Shown piece after piece: positions 9,383 through 18,619 of a stretch of 64,000 nucleotides of DNA. Every line of letters begins with the position of its first letter. The stretch's first letter is position 1. The notes under the pieces were generated by a model. It saw nothing but the letters and a program-made list of their open reading frames with translations. It was not told the DNA's origin and searched no databases. This stretch comes from Rhodoblastus sp963804045. GTDB lineage: Bacteria > Pseudomonadota > Alphaproteobacteria > Rhizobiales > Beijerinckiaceae. The stretch covers positions 145,103-209,102 of the forward strand of contig CAWDOR010000034.1 in the NCBI GenBank assembly GCA_963804045.1, given 5' to 3'. The position numbers and the translations under genes are program-made.

Positions 9383-10069
9383 ATGTCGCAAGTCCGCTCG
9401 ATTTTGATTGTTGACGATGATTCGCATTTGCGGCTTTCCCTGCTCGAACAGTTGAGCATACTCAACGAATTCCACGTGTTCGAAGCCTCGGACGTCAAGA
9501 CCGGACTGGCGGTCATTCGCGAACGTCCCATCGATCTGGTCATCATGGACATCGGCCTGCCGGACGGAGACGGGCGCGATGTCATCAAACAGCTCCGCGC
9601 CGCGGGCTTTCACAAGCCGGTCATCCTGCTCACCGGTCAGGACTCTGAACATGACGTGGTGCAGGGGCTCGATTCCGGCGCCAATGACTATGTCAGCAAG
9701 CCCTTTCGCTTCTCGATTCTTTTGGCGCGGATTCGCGCCCACATCCGGCAACATGAGTTCAGCGACGACGCCAGTTTTCAGATCGCTTCCTACAGTTTTC
9801 ATCCGGGGGCGAAACAATTGGTCACGTCCAAGGGCGCCAAACTGAAGCTGACGGAGAAAGAAACCGCGATTCTGCAATATTTGAATCGGGCCAAGGGCGG
9901 GGTGGTTTCGCGCGACGAGCTATTGCGCGAGGTCTGGGGCTATAATGCCAATGTGACCACGCATACGCTGGAAACGCATATTTACCGCCTGCGGCAGAAA
10001 ATCGAGATCGACCCGACCAACGCCCAGATTCTCGTTACTGACGTCGGCGGTTATCGACTCTCGCCGTAA
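9383..10069 (+). CDS. OmpR/PhoB-family response regulator
   Basis: Two-component response regulator of 228 residues. The receiver domain (1-120) has IVDDD at 9-13, phosphoacceptor Asp56 in VIMDIGLPDGDG, Thr in LLTGQD and Lys in YVSKPF. The C-terminal winged helix shows KLTEKETAILQYL, a VVSRDELLREVWGY turn and the recognition helix TTHTLETHIYRLRQKIE, ending in VGGYRL. AGGATGG precedes the ATG. No histidine kinase gene is adjacent, so it is an orphan here. A gene for a cyclic-nucleotide-binding protein follows after 60 bp on the same strand. The specific regulon is not recognised. Confidence 0.92.
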   Translation: MSQVRSILIVDDDSHLRLSLLEQLSILNEFHVFEASDVKTGLAVIRERPIDLVIMDIGLPDGDGRDVIKQLRAAGFHKPVILLTGQDSEHDVVQGLDSGANDYVSKPFRFSILLARIRAHIRQHEFSDDASFQIASYSFHPGAKQLVTSKGAKLKLTEKETAILQYLNRAKGGVVSRDELLREVWGYNANVTTHTLETHIYRLRQKIEIDPTNAQILVTDVGGYRLSP

Positions 10070-10129
10070 ATCGGCGCCGCCAGCAAAAGACTCAAAGCGA
10101 GGTGCTGGAGCTTCGCCAACAGGTGCGCA

Positions 10130-10600
10130 ATGACCATTGAAGATAACATCCGAAGCCTCGCGGCGCTGCGTTTCTTCTCCCGCATGGAGCCAGAGGCCTT
10201 GCGGATGGTCGCTTTCGCCACGGAAAGTCGCAATTTGCGCGCCGGCGACGTGTTGTTTCGTCAAGGCGATGTCGCCGATTGCGGCTATCTCATTCTTTCC
10301 GGCGCCATTGCGATCGAGACTGGCCATCAGGGCGAGGCCTCGTTAAAAATCCTAAACCCGGGCGATCTTATCGGCGAATTGGCCCTGCTCATCGCCACCA
10401 AGCGACCGGTGACCGCCATAGCCCGGCAGAGTTCCGTGGTCTTACGCATCGCCAGGGCTTTGTTTTTGCGCGTCCTCGAAGATTATCCCGCGAGCGCTGA
10501 TCGGTTGCGCAAGGAATTGCTTGGACAGATCAACAGCTTAGGGGGAGACATGGAGAGCTTGAGGCGCGATTTGCTTGAAGAAAACCGAACGACGTCCTGA
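10130..10600 (+). CDS. Stand-alone cyclic-nucleotide-binding domain protein
   Basis: A 156-residue protein consisting of a CRP-like cyclic-nucleotide-binding beta roll: LRAGDVLFRQGD, YLILSGAIAIE, and the phosphate-binding cassette NPGDLIGELALL followed by KRPVTAIA. After about residue 125 only a helical tail remains, with no helix-turn-helix, kinase or channel domain, so this is not a CRP-type DNA-binding factor. It sits 60 bp after the orphan response regulator and may be co-transcribed with it. Ligand and target cannot be inferred. It ends 12 bp before the convergent folC stop. Confidence 0.85.
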   Translation: MTIEDNIRSLAALRFFSRMEPEALRMVAFATESRNLRAGDVLFRQGDVADCGYLILSGAIAIETGHQGEASLKILNPGDLIGELALLIATKRPVTAIARQSSVVLRIARALFLRVLEDYPASADRLRKELLGQINSLGGDMESLRRDLLEENRTTS

Positions 10601-10612
10601 CAGGCTCGACAT

Positions 10613-11935
10613 TCAGTCGGGCGGGGTTTCATTGGCCGTAAGAACTTCCCCGACGAGATAAAGCGACCCTGTGATGAGAATGCGTGGCGGGGGGCGCCGT
10701 AATTTTTGACCAGATTCGCCAACGCCAAGGCCATGCTGGCTTCGGCGCGCGCCTTGAGGCCGAGTTGCTTCGCTGTTTCGACGATTTCGTGGGGATCGCG
10801 GGCAATCTGTTCGCCTTCGATTGGAACGGCGAGGATTTCTTCAGCCAAGCCGATGAAATGACGAAGGAAGTTTTCGGAATCCTTGGTCTTCAGTCCGCCA
10901 TAGATCAAATACAACGGAAGCGGCGCTCTGGCGGCGCGTTCACGCATCGCCGCCGCCAAGACTCTGGCGCCGGCTTCATTGTGGCCGCCGTCAAGCCAGA
11001 TTTCCGCACCCTCCGGCGCCGAAGCCGCGAGGCGGCCGCCGCTCAGATTTTGCAGACGACCTGGCCAATTGGCGGAGAGCATGCCTCGCTCAAAGGCTTG
11101 AACCGGCAAATCCGGAAAAACCAGGCGTAATGCGGCTATGGCCGCGCCGGCGTTGATGGCCTGGTGCGCGCCGGCCAGGCCGGGAAGCGGCAGATCGAGC
11201 AGGCCGTGTTCGTCTTGATAAATCAAACGGCCGGCCTCCCGCCGACTCAAGAAATCCTGGCCAAAAACGTGCGGCGACAGACCCGTGCGAAGCGCTTCGC
11301 GCTCAAGGACATTCTGGACCGCGTCACCCTGTTCCGAAAGCACCGTGGGCGCGCCGGGCTTGAAAATTCCGGCCTTTTCATGGGCGATGGCTTCGAGTGT
11401 GCCGCCAAGGAATTCAACATGGTCGATGGAAATTGGCGTAATCACGGCGCAGGCTGGGCGGTCAATGACATTGGTGGCGTCGAGGCGCCCTCCGAGGCCG
11501 ACTTCCAGCAGCAGCACATCGGCCGGATTGTCCGCGAAGAGCTTGAAAGCCGCCGCCGTCGTGGCTTCGAAAAACGTGATGGGCGCGCCGGCGTTGGCGC
11601 TTTCCACAGCATCGAGCGCTCTGCTCAACGCATCATTGGCGACCAGTCTGGCGCCCCGGCGCCGCCAGCCTGATCCGCTCGTTGAAGGCGACAAGATGGG
11701 GAGATGTATAGACATGAACGCCAAGACCCGCTGCTTCCAGAATCGCGCGCATGAAAGCGATCGTGGAACCCTTGCCATTCGTTCCCGCGACATGAATGAC
11801 CGGCGGCAGGTTTTTCTGCGGATCGCCCAAGGCCGCGAGCAGCCGAAACATCCGGTCCAGCGAAAGGTCGATCCGCTTGGGATGCAATTCAAGCAGGCGA
11901 GCGAGAATCGCATCTGGCGCGGGCACGGCGGTCAT
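10613..11935 (-). CDS. folC: Bifunctional folylpolyglutamate/dihydrofolate synthase, doubly frameshifted here
   Basis: Adds glutamates to folates and makes dihydrofolate from dihydropteroate; Mur-ligase fold. The N-terminal part carries the P loop VAGTNGKGST; the central part FFEATTAAAF, LLEVGLGGRLDATN, and ITPISIDH is in a different frame. An extra C in the run 11654-11657 causes the first break (repair gives RLAAPGARLVA), and a missing G in the run 10689-10694 causes the second (repair gives the family ending ILITGSLYLVGEVL and a stop at 10613). The two indels cancel, giving 440 residues, normal length. The ATG at 11935 overlaps the accD stop as TGATG, indicating coupling. Confidence 0.93.
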
Positions 11936-12795
11936 CAGGCGGCTTGCGCTGGCGCTTTCATCAGCAAGCGGCAAATGCGGCCGAGCGTCTCGCGCATTTG
12001 CGCGCGGGGCACGACCATGTCGACCATGCCGTGTTTGCGCAGATATTCGGCGCGTTGGAACCCTTCCGGCAGGCGCTCGCGAATGGTCTGTTCGATGACG
12101 CGGGCGCCGGCAAAGCCGATCACCGCGCCGGGTTCGGCGAGGTGAATGTCGCCGAGCATGGCATAGGACGCCGTGACGCCGCCCGTGGTCGGATTGGTGA
12201 GGACGACGATATAGGGCAGTTTCGCCGCCTTCAGCCGCTGCACGGCGACCGTCGTACGCGGCATTTGCATCAGCGAGAACATGCCTTCCTGCATGCGCGC
12301 GCCGCCCGAAGCGGTGAAAATGATGAAGGGTGTTTTTTTGTCCACAGCGCGCATCATGCCCGAGACAATGGCTTCGCCGGCGGCCATGCCCAGCGATCCG
12401 CCAAGGAAGTCGAAATCCTGTATGGCGACCGTGACTGGGAGACCTTGCAGGGCTCCGGCGGCGAGGCGCACGGCGTCATAGGCGCCGGTCTTGGCGCGGT
12501 AGTCCTTCAGGCGGTCGGTGTAGCGCTTAACATCGCGAAATTTCAGTGGATCGGCGGGCGTTTCCGGCGTCGTCAGGGTTTCGTAAGCGCCATCGTCGAA
12601 GAGAGCGTCAAGTCGCGCCTTGACGGGAATACGCATGTGATAGCCTGAGCCCGGCACGACAAAGAGATTGGCTTCCAAATCCTTGTGGAAGACCAGTTCG
12701 CCGCTTTCGGGGCATTTCACCCAGAGATTTTCGGGCGTTTCGCGCTTGAGAATCGAACGAATTTTCGGCGGGACGACGTTGGAAATCCAGTTCAT
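11935..12795 (-). CDS. accD: Acetyl-CoA carboxylase carboxyltransferase subunit beta
   Basis: Beta subunit of the carboxyltransferase that moves CO2 from biotin to acetyl-CoA, the first step of fatty-acid synthesis. The 286-residue product has the crotonase-like core with GLPVTVAIQDFDFLGGSLG and the oxyanion segments SGGARMQEG and PTTGGVTASYAMLGD. The N-terminal zinc finger is degenerate: one cysteine (WVKCPESGEL) remains of the four found in E. coli, a pattern known from alphaproteobacterial AccD. It lies between trpA and folC, the usual trpFBA-accD-folC order in this class. Confidence 0.96.
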   Translation of the reverse strand: MNWISNVVPPKIRSILKRETPENLWVKCPESGELVFHKDLEANLFVVPGSGYHMRIPVKARLDALFDDGAYETLTTPETPADPLKFRDVKRYTDRLKDYRAKTGAYDAVRLAAGALQGLPVTVAIQDFDFLGGSLGMAAGEAIVSGMMRAVDKKTPFIIFTASGGARMQEGMFSLMQMPRTTVAVQRLKAAKLPYIVVLTNPTTGGVTASYAMLGDIHLAEPGAVIGFAGARVIEQTIRERLPEGFQRAEYLRKHGMVDMVVPRAQMRETLGRICRLLMKAPAQAA

Positions 12796-12810
12796 CGCTA
12801 AAACTCCTCC

Positions 12811-13635
12811 TCAGCGCCGCGCCGAGGCTACGCCCGCCGCAAGTTCGGACACCAATTTGCTCACGGCCGCAACCGTCCGCGGATCGCCACGCTTTTCGGC
12901 GTCCAGCGTTGCGGCCAAGGCGTCGATCAGGGCAGAGCCAACCACCACGCCATCGGCGCTGGCGGCGATTTCCGCCGCCGCCGCCGCGTTCTTGACGCCG
13001 AAACCGACGGCGACCGGCAGCGACGTGTGACCCTTGATCCGTTTCACCGCCGTGGCGACCTTGGAATAATCAGGGCGACCGGCGCCGGTGATCCCGGTGA
13101 TCGAAACGTAATAGACGAAGCCAGACGTATTGGCGAGCACGGCGGGCAGGCGCGCATCGTCGGTGGTCGGCGTCGCCAGACGGATGAAGCTCAGACCGGC
13201 GCGCAGGGCCGGCAGGCACAATTCCTCATCTTCTTCCGGGGGAAGATCGACGACGATCATTCCGTCGGCGCCGGCAGCCTTGGCGTCAACCAGGAAGTTT
13301 TCGACGCCGTAGACATAAATGGGATTGTAATAGCCCATCAGCACGATGGGCGTATCCGCATCCACTTGGCGAAATTGTGCGACCAGCGCCAACACGCCCT
13401 TCAGGGTCATGCCCGCATTCAACGCGCGCAGGCCCGCCGCCTGAATTGCGGGGCCATCGGCCATGGGGTCGGAGAAGGGCATGCCAACCTCGATCAGATC
13501 GGCCCCGGATTTCGGCAGGGTTTTAAGAACGTCCAGGGACACCGTGGGGTCGGGATCGCCGGCCATGACGAAAGTGACGAGCGCGGCGCGCCCTTCCGCC
13601 CGAACTGTGGCGAAACGTTTTTCAATCCGGCTCAT
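12811..13635 (-). CDS. trpA: Tryptophan synthase alpha chain
   Basis: Cleaves indole-3-glycerol phosphate to indole and glyceraldehyde 3-phosphate; TIM barrel that partners TrpB. Its 274 residues contain the catalytic glutamate in LIEVGMPFSDP and aspartate in MADGPAIQ, the MGYYNPIYVYG and DLPPEE segments, and the phosphate-binding GFGVKN and DGVVVGSAL. The ATG at 13635 directly abuts the trpB stop, so the two are surely co-translated. Confidence 0.97.
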   Translation of the reverse strand: MSRIEKRFATVRAEGRAALVTFVMAGDPDPTVSLDVLKTLPKSGADLIEVGMPFSDPMADGPAIQAAGLRALNAGMTLKGVLALVAQFRQVDADTPIVLMGYYNPIYVYGVENFLVDAKAAGADGMIVVDLPPEEDEELCLPALRAGLSFIRLATPTTDDARLPAVLANTSGFVYYVSITGITGAGRPDYSKVATAVKRIKGHTSLPVAVGFGVKNAAAAAEIAASADGVVVGSALIDALAATLDAEKRGDPRTVAAVSKLVSELAAGVASARR

Positions 13636-14853
13636 TCACATGCCTCCGAGGTGATCGGCGACGGTGAAAATATCCTTGTCGCCGCGTCCGGACAGGCCGA
13701 GCACCATGAGATGATCCCTCGGCTTTTTCGGCGCGATTTCGATGATTCTGGCCAGAGCGTGCGCTGGCTCCAGGGCCGGAATAATACCCTCCAAACGGGC
13801 GCAGAGCTGGAAGGCGTCGAGCGCCTCCTTATCTGTCGCCGACAGATAGGTCACGCGGCCGTTTTCCTTCAACCAGGCGTGTTCCGGGCCGATGCCGGGA
13901 TAGTCCAGGCCGGCGGAAATCGAGTGACCCTCGAGAATCTGGCCGTCGTCATTCATCAGCAGATAGGTGCGATTGCCATGGAGGACGCCGGGCCTGCCGC
14001 CGGCCAGCGAAGCGGCGTGGCCGTTTTCCACATTAAGGCCGTGACCGGCGGCTTCGACGCCGTAAAGCTCGACGGAAGGTTCATCGAGGAAGGGGTGGAA
14101 CAGACCGATGGCGTTGGAGCCGCCGCCGATACAGGCGAAGGCGCTGTCGGGCAGGCGCCCTTCCATCGCCAGCATCTGCTCGCGGGTTTCCTCGCCAATC
14201 ACGCATTGGAAATCGCGAACCATGGCCGGATAGGGATGAGGGCCGGCCGCAGTGCCGATGCAATAGAAGGTGTCGTCGACATTGGTGACCCAGTCGCGCA
14301 AGGCTTCGTTCATCGCATCCTTGAGCGTCCGCGCGCCGGACTGCACCGGCACGACCTTGGCGCCGAGCATTTCCATGCGGAACACATTGGGCTTTTGCCG
14401 CTCGACATCGACCGCGCCCATATAAACAACGCAATCCAGGCCGAAGCGGGCGCAGGCGGTTGCGGTGGCCACGCCATGTTGGCCGGCGCCGGTTTCGGCG
14501 ATGATACGTTTCTTGCCCATGCGCCGCGCCAGAAGAATCTGGCCAAGCACATTGTTGATCTTATGCGCGCCGGTATGGTTCAGCTCTTCGCGCTTGAAAT
14601 AAATTTTGGCGCCGCCGAGATGCTCGGTCATCCGCTCAGCAAAATAGAGGGGACTGGGACGACCGACGTAATGGGTCAGAAGCCCCTTCAACTCGGCATG
14701 ATAGGCTGGATCCTGTCGTGCCTGGTCATAGGCTTTTTCCAGCGACAGGATCAGCGGCATCAGCGTTTCCGCGACAAATCTTCCGCCGAAAATGCCGAAA
14801 TGGCCCCGCGCATCGGGGCCTTGCCGCAGGGAATTGGGTGCAAGAACGGTCAT
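13636..14853 (-). CDS. trpB: Tryptophan synthase beta chain
   Basis: PLP enzyme condensing indole with serine to make tryptophan, in complex with TrpA. The 405-residue sequence carries the Schiff-base lysine Lys98 in ELNHTGAHKINN, the AETGAGQHGVA phosphate loop, the ACIGGGSNAIG PLP-phosphate site and the substrate-side SAGLDYPGIGPEH. It starts at an ATG 28 bp after the true trpF stop and ends next to the trpA start. Confidence 0.98.
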   Translation of the reverse strand: MTVLAPNSLRQGPDARGHFGIFGGRFVAETLMPLILSLEKAYDQARQDPAYHAELKGLLTHYVGRPSPLYFAERMTEHLGGAKIYFKREELNHTGAHKINNVLGQILLARRMGKKRIIAETGAGQHGVATATACARFGLDCVVYMGAVDVERQKPNVFRMEMLGAKVVPVQSGARTLKDAMNEALRDWVTNVDDTFYCIGTAAGPHPYPAMVRDFQCVIGEETREQMLAMEGRLPDSAFACIGGGSNAIGLFHPFLDEPSVELYGVEAAGHGLNVENGHAASLAGGRPGVLHGNRTYLLMNDDGQILEGHSISAGLDYPGIGPEHAWLKENGRVTYLSATDKEALDAFQLCARLEGIIPALEPAHALARIIEIAPKKPRDHLMVLGLSGRGDKDIFTVADHLGGM

Positions 14854-14880
14854 GGGCTCTGCTCGTTTGAAGCGGTTGTC

Positions 14881-15563
14881 TTAAACGCTTCCGTCGGCAA
14901 GGCCAAGTTGATCTTGCGCGCGCCGCGCCGCTGCAATGAATGCGAAAATCCGTTCCGCGGATTTTTCGCCTGGGGCGACTCCACGCCTGATGACACATCT
15001 ACGCCCGGCGCCCCGGTCAAACTGATCGCAGTTTCGACATTTTCCGGGGTCAGGCCACCAGAGAGCATCCAGTTCTGTTCTCTTTCGCGCGCCTGAAAGT
15101 CGCGCAACAAGGCCCAGTCAAAAGCCAATCCATTGCCACCCGGTAAAACCGCGTTTTTGGGCGGCTTGGCGTCGAACAGCAATCTGTCGGCGACGCCTTT
15201 ATAGATCGTGGCGCGAAGGAGATCGGCTTCGTCAGCGATGCCGATGGCTTTGAGAACCGGGAGGCGAAAATTTGCGCGTATGTCAGCGACGCGCGCGGGC
15301 GTTTCGGCGCCATGCAATTGAAGCCAATCTGGCCTTAGGGTGTCGACGACCTCGATAATGCGCTTGTCATCGGCGTCAACCAGCAAGGCGACTTTAAGAG
15401 CCTTGCCTCCGACGCGTTGGGAGAGATTAAGCGCTTGAACCGGATCGATATGTCGAGGGCTCTTCTCAAAAAAAACAAAACCGACCATATCGGCGCCCGC
15501 TTGCAAGGCGGCGTCCAGCGTTTCAGGCGTTTTCAGCCCGCAAATTTTGATCGTCAGGGGCAT
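14881..15563 (-). CDS. trpF: Phosphoribosylanthranilate isomerase, frameshifted near its 3' end
   Basis: Third tryptophan-pathway enzyme, a TIM barrel converting phosphoribosylanthranilate to CdRP. The N terminus IKICGLKTPETL with its catalytic Cys, the GFVFFEKSPRH segment, LQLHGAETP and the DVSSGVES phosphate site are clear. Right after VSSGVESP the frame departs from the family: one base is missing in the G run at 14972-14975. Restoring it gives GEKSAERIFAFIAAARRA and a TAA at 14881, 227 residues. Unrepaired, the frame runs on to 14850 and overlaps trpB by 4 bp with an un-family-like tail. First gene of trpFBA. Confidence 0.93.
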
Positions 15564-15569
15564 GAAGGG

Positions 15570-15929
15570 TCAAGCGGCGCTGCGCGTCGCGGGAAGGGCG
15601 ACAACGCGGTCAGCCGGTTTAACGGAAGCCATTTGGTTGCGCAGAAGCGCGTTTTCCGCGCGCAAATCGTCCGCTTTGGCGCGCGCTTCGCGAGCCGCCT
15701 TACGATGTCGGCCTTGCCGCAACCAGGACGAAAATCCACCAAATACAACGCCAATCATGATTGAGATGATCACAATGACGAAAAGTGGCGCGGGAACGTG
15801 CGGCGACGCAGGGTCGCCGCCATTCATGGGGTCAATAAACAGCATCACCGTCTGACGGTTTGCCAAAGCGAATGCGAGCAAGGCAAAGGCGACAGGCGCA
15901 AGCACTAAAAGTTTGAGAGCTGCGCGCAT
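15570..15929 (-). CDS. LapA-domain (DUF1049) inner-membrane protein
   Basis: A 119-residue membrane protein with two hydrophobic helices (about residues 5-24 and 48-66, PLFVIVIISIMIGVVFGGF) and a basic, probably coiled cytoplasmic tail (KAAREARAKADDLRAENALLRNQM). This is the LapA/YciS arrangement; the E. coli relative pairs with LapB in lipopolysaccharide-assembly control, but no lapB is in the window. It lies between ihfB and trpF, a conserved alphaproteobacterial position, with a 6-bp gap to trpF. Confidence 0.85.
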   Translation of the reverse strand: MRAALKLLVLAPVAFALLAFALANRQTVMLFIDPMNGGDPASPHVPAPLFVIVIISIMIGVVFGGFSSWLRQGRHRKAAREARAKADDLRAENALLRNQMASVKPADRVVALPATRSAA

Positions 15930-15949
15930 CGCTCGCCTCCGGTTTCGGA

Positions 15950-16240
15950 TTATTTCTTCGGCGTGTCGTTGAGGCGTTCGCGCAATTCCTTGCCGGTCTT
16001 GAAGAAGGGCACGAATTTTTCGTTGACCTCGACGTGATCGCCGGTACGCGGATTGCGCCCAATTCGCGCGTCGCGTTTCTTGACGGAAAATGCGCCAAAT
16101 CCCCGTAATTCAACACGGTCGCCCCGCGACAGGGCGTCGGTCACTTCGTCAAGAATTGCATTCACGATGTTCTCGACATCACGAAGATAAAGATGGGGAT
16201 TGCGTTCAGCAATACGTTGAACCAGTTCAGATTTAATCAC
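15950..16240 (-). CDS. ihfB: Integration host factor subunit beta
   Basis: DNA-bending nucleoid protein of the HU/IHF family, acting as a heterodimer with IhfA in transcription, recombination and replication. The 96 residues match IhfB closely: ELVQRIAERNPHLYLRDVENIVNAI cannot be confused with HU in length and pattern, then RGDRVELRGFGAFSVK and the DNA-intercalating beta arm ARIGRNPRTGD. The ATG at 16240 is clear. It lies between sppA and lapA. Confidence 0.95.
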   Translation of the reverse strand: MIKSELVQRIAERNPHLYLRDVENIVNAILDEVTDALSRGDRVELRGFGAFSVKKRDARIGRNPRTGDHVEVNEKFVPFFKTGKELRERLNDTPKK

Positions 16241-16294
16241 GGGTCTCGTCCTAATGACGCAAGTTGAGAGTTTCGAAGATCGCCTCGCCCAGCG

Positions 16295-17262
16295 CTATTC
16301 ATCAGCGCCACCGTGCCAAATCGCCAAAAGCCCGTCAAGTGCCGCCGGTCCCTGCAAACCATCGATGCGGGCCGCGATCGTTTCCGCCTGACTAAAGCCG
16401 AGCAAAGTTGCAATATGCGCAGCCTGGCTAAATAAATTCAGTTGTCTGGCGACGCTTTCCTTTTTCCAGTCTTTGACCGGCAGGCCCTTGGCGACGCCGC
16501 GTTCCTTCTCCAGCCAGGCGATGGCTTCCCGCTCGCCGCCGAGATCATCTATCAATTTCAAATCCTTGCCTTGACGTCCGGTAAAAACGCGACCATCCGC
16601 GACCGTTGTCAATTCGGCGTCATTCAGGCTGCGTCTTTCCTTCACAACTTTCTTGAACCAGGAAAAGCTGTCGACAACCAGCGCGTCAATCGCCGCTCGG
16701 GCGGCTTCGCTTGTCGGTTCGAGGCCGTTGGCGCCGCCTTCAGCGGGGAGGATTTAATCGTTTCGACCTTAACCCCGACTGTATCAAGCAGTTTCGAGAC
16801 ATTGGGAAATTGAAACAACACGCCGATGGAGCCCACCAGAGAGTTGCCGTCGGCGACGATTCGATCGGCGCCCATAGCAACAATATATCCACCCGATGCG
16901 GCCATGGAATCGACGACGGCCACGACGGGTTTCTTGGCGGCCAACCGCCGCAACTCGTCATAAATATGCTCAGAACCGGTGACCGTGCCGCCCGGGCTGG
17001 CGATTTCGACAATGACGGCGGCGGCTTTCGAATCTTCGACAGACTTGATCAGTTTCAGCGTGTCGCGGTCGCCGGTAATCAAACCGTTGATTTCCAGACG
17101 GGCGATATGCGGCGCGATATGGCCAGCTTCACTGTCGAAGCGCGAGGCCAACGCCAAAATCGCCACAATCCCCAAACCGAGCGCGCCCAGCCGCCAACGA
17201 GTCAGCTTCCGGCGCAATTGCCGGCGATCGAGGACAGTTTCAACGGGCGTGGCTTGGGTCAT
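16295..17262 (-). CDS. sppA: Signal peptide peptidase SppA (36 kDa type), frameshifted here
   Basis: Inner-membrane serine protease of family S49 that degrades cleaved signal peptides. The N-terminal part has one membrane anchor (LGALGLGIVAILALA), the EIASPGGTVTGSE motif, the nucleophile region SMAASGGYIVAMGAD and the catalytic-lysine region IKSSPLKAAP. The frame breaks right after this: one T is missing at 16728-16729, and restoring it gives NGLEPTSEAARAAIDA and continues into RRSLNDAELTTVADGRVFTG to the stop at 16295. Repaired length is 322 residues, normal for the short SppA type. Upstream neighbour is the Hsp70-like gene. Confidence 0.93.
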
Positions 17263-17312
17263 GCGGGGGGCTCCAGAGTCTCGTTCCTATTTAGGCGCTG
17301 GTCGGCCAAAGC

Positions 17313-18605
17313 TCAATGCGGCGCCGCGCCCATTTCAACCCGACGACGTCGGTCGGCCGCGAGCAGCGCCAGGCCGGCGGCGACGGATTGGAACGGATTG
17401 TCGTAATGCAGCTTGGCGGCGCCGAACCGCGCCTCGAAAATCTGGCGTAAAGCGGGAAGGTAGCTCGTGCCGCCGGTCATGAAGACGGCGTCGACCTGTT
17501 GGCAGTCCATACACGCCTTCGCCAAAGTCACGTCCAGAGCCGCAGAAATGCGCGCAAGATCGGGCGCAATCCAGGATTCGAAATCCTTTCGGGCCACTTC
17601 GACGTCGATGTTCACGCCGCCGCGGTGGAAGTTCAGCCGGGCGGATGGCGCCGATGACAAGGCGGCCTTGACGTCGCCAACCGTCTGGTAGAGCTCGAAG
17701 CCCAGATCCATTTCGATCAGCTCGGCCAAGGCGGCCAATTCCGCGCCGCGCGCGCTGGCGTCGGCGAAATGTCGCAGATCGTTGAGCGTCTTGGCGTTCT
17801 TCAACCAGGAAATCTGGTGCCACTGCGCGAAGGCGGCATGGAAATAGGCGGGAAGCGGCAGGGTTTTTTCCAGCGACCGATAGGTGGCGCCCTTGCCAAG
17901 ACGCGGTGAGATCACATGGTCGACGATGCGGAAATCGAAATTGTCGCCCGCGACGCCGCAACCGCCATGGGCCAAGGCCTCCGCTTCCAGTCCGGCCTTT
18001 TTCCGGGAAAAGCGCAACAGCGAAAAATCGGAAGTGCCGCCGCCGAAATCGGCAACCAGCACATTCTCGTCGCGGGTCAATTTCCGTGCGTGCCAATAGG
18101 CTGCCCCCAAAGGCTCAAAGGCGAATTGCGCCTGCTCCAGACCCGCGAGACGATAGGCCGCAGCGAGCCGGCGTTGGCCGAGCTCCTCGTCGGGGCGCTC
18201 GCCAGCAAAGACGACAGGGCGGCCAGCGCAGACAAAGGCATTTCTGGCGACTGCGGCGCCGCCATGATCCTCGAACAAATGCTCCAGGAAAATGGCGGTC
18301 ATTTCCTCAATGGTGACCGCCTTGCCGAACAGTCGGGCCTCGGAAAAAACGCGGCTCGCGATATGGGTTTTAAAGGATTGAATGAAACGGTCGGCAGGTT
18401 CGGGCGCGAGGGCGCGTTCCAGCGCCATGGGGCCGGCGACGGAGTCGAAGCCGCGACCCTGTTTCCAGAACATCAAGGCGGTGCGGAAAGTCTGGGTCGC
18501 GCCTTGTGCGCTGGGCCAGGAGACGGTGCGCACCTCGCCATGCTCATTGGCGAAGGCGATAACGCTGTTTGTGGTGCCGAAATCGACGCCTATGGCGTAA
18601 GTCAT
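17313..18605 (-). CDS. Hsp70-family protein, YegD-like
   Basis: A 430-residue actin-like ATPase of the Hsp70 superfamily close to E. coli YegD. The nucleotide-binding motifs are GVDFGTTNS at the N terminus, VADFGGGTSDFSLL in the middle and the adenosine motif MTGGTSYLPAL near the C terminus. It ends soon after the ATPase domain, so there is no DnaK-type substrate-binding domain and lid; this is usual for YegD. Client and function are unknown. It is set between rpsA and sppA, which are often direct neighbours in Hyphomicrobiales, and a terminator separates it from rpsA. Confidence 0.88.
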   Translation of the reverse strand: MTYAIGVDFGTTNSVIAFANEHGEVRTVSWPSAQGATQTFRTALMFWKQGRGFDSVAGPMALERALAPEPADRFIQSFKTHIASRVFSEARLFGKAVTIEEMTAIFLEHLFEDHGGAAVARNAFVCAGRPVVFAGERPDEELGQRRLAAAYRLAGLEQAQFAFEPLGAAYWHARKLTRDENVLVADFGGGTSDFSLLRFSRKKAGLEAEALAHGGCGVAGDNFDFRIVDHVISPRLGKGATYRSLEKTLPLPAYFHAAFAQWHQISWLKNAKTLNDLRHFADASARGAELAALAELIEMDLGFELYQTVGDVKAALSSAPSARLNFHRGGVNIDVEVARKDFESWIAPDLARISAALDVTLAKACMDCQQVDAVFMTGGTSYLPALRQIFEARFGAAKLHYDNPFQSVAAGLALLAADRRRRVEMGAAPH

Positions 18606-18619
18606 GGGATATCCGCGAA

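Noticed and set aside
13027..15096. Open frame of about 690 codons antisense to trpA, trpB and trpF
   Set aside because: Same reasoning: high-GC antisense shadow over three unmistakable enzymes.
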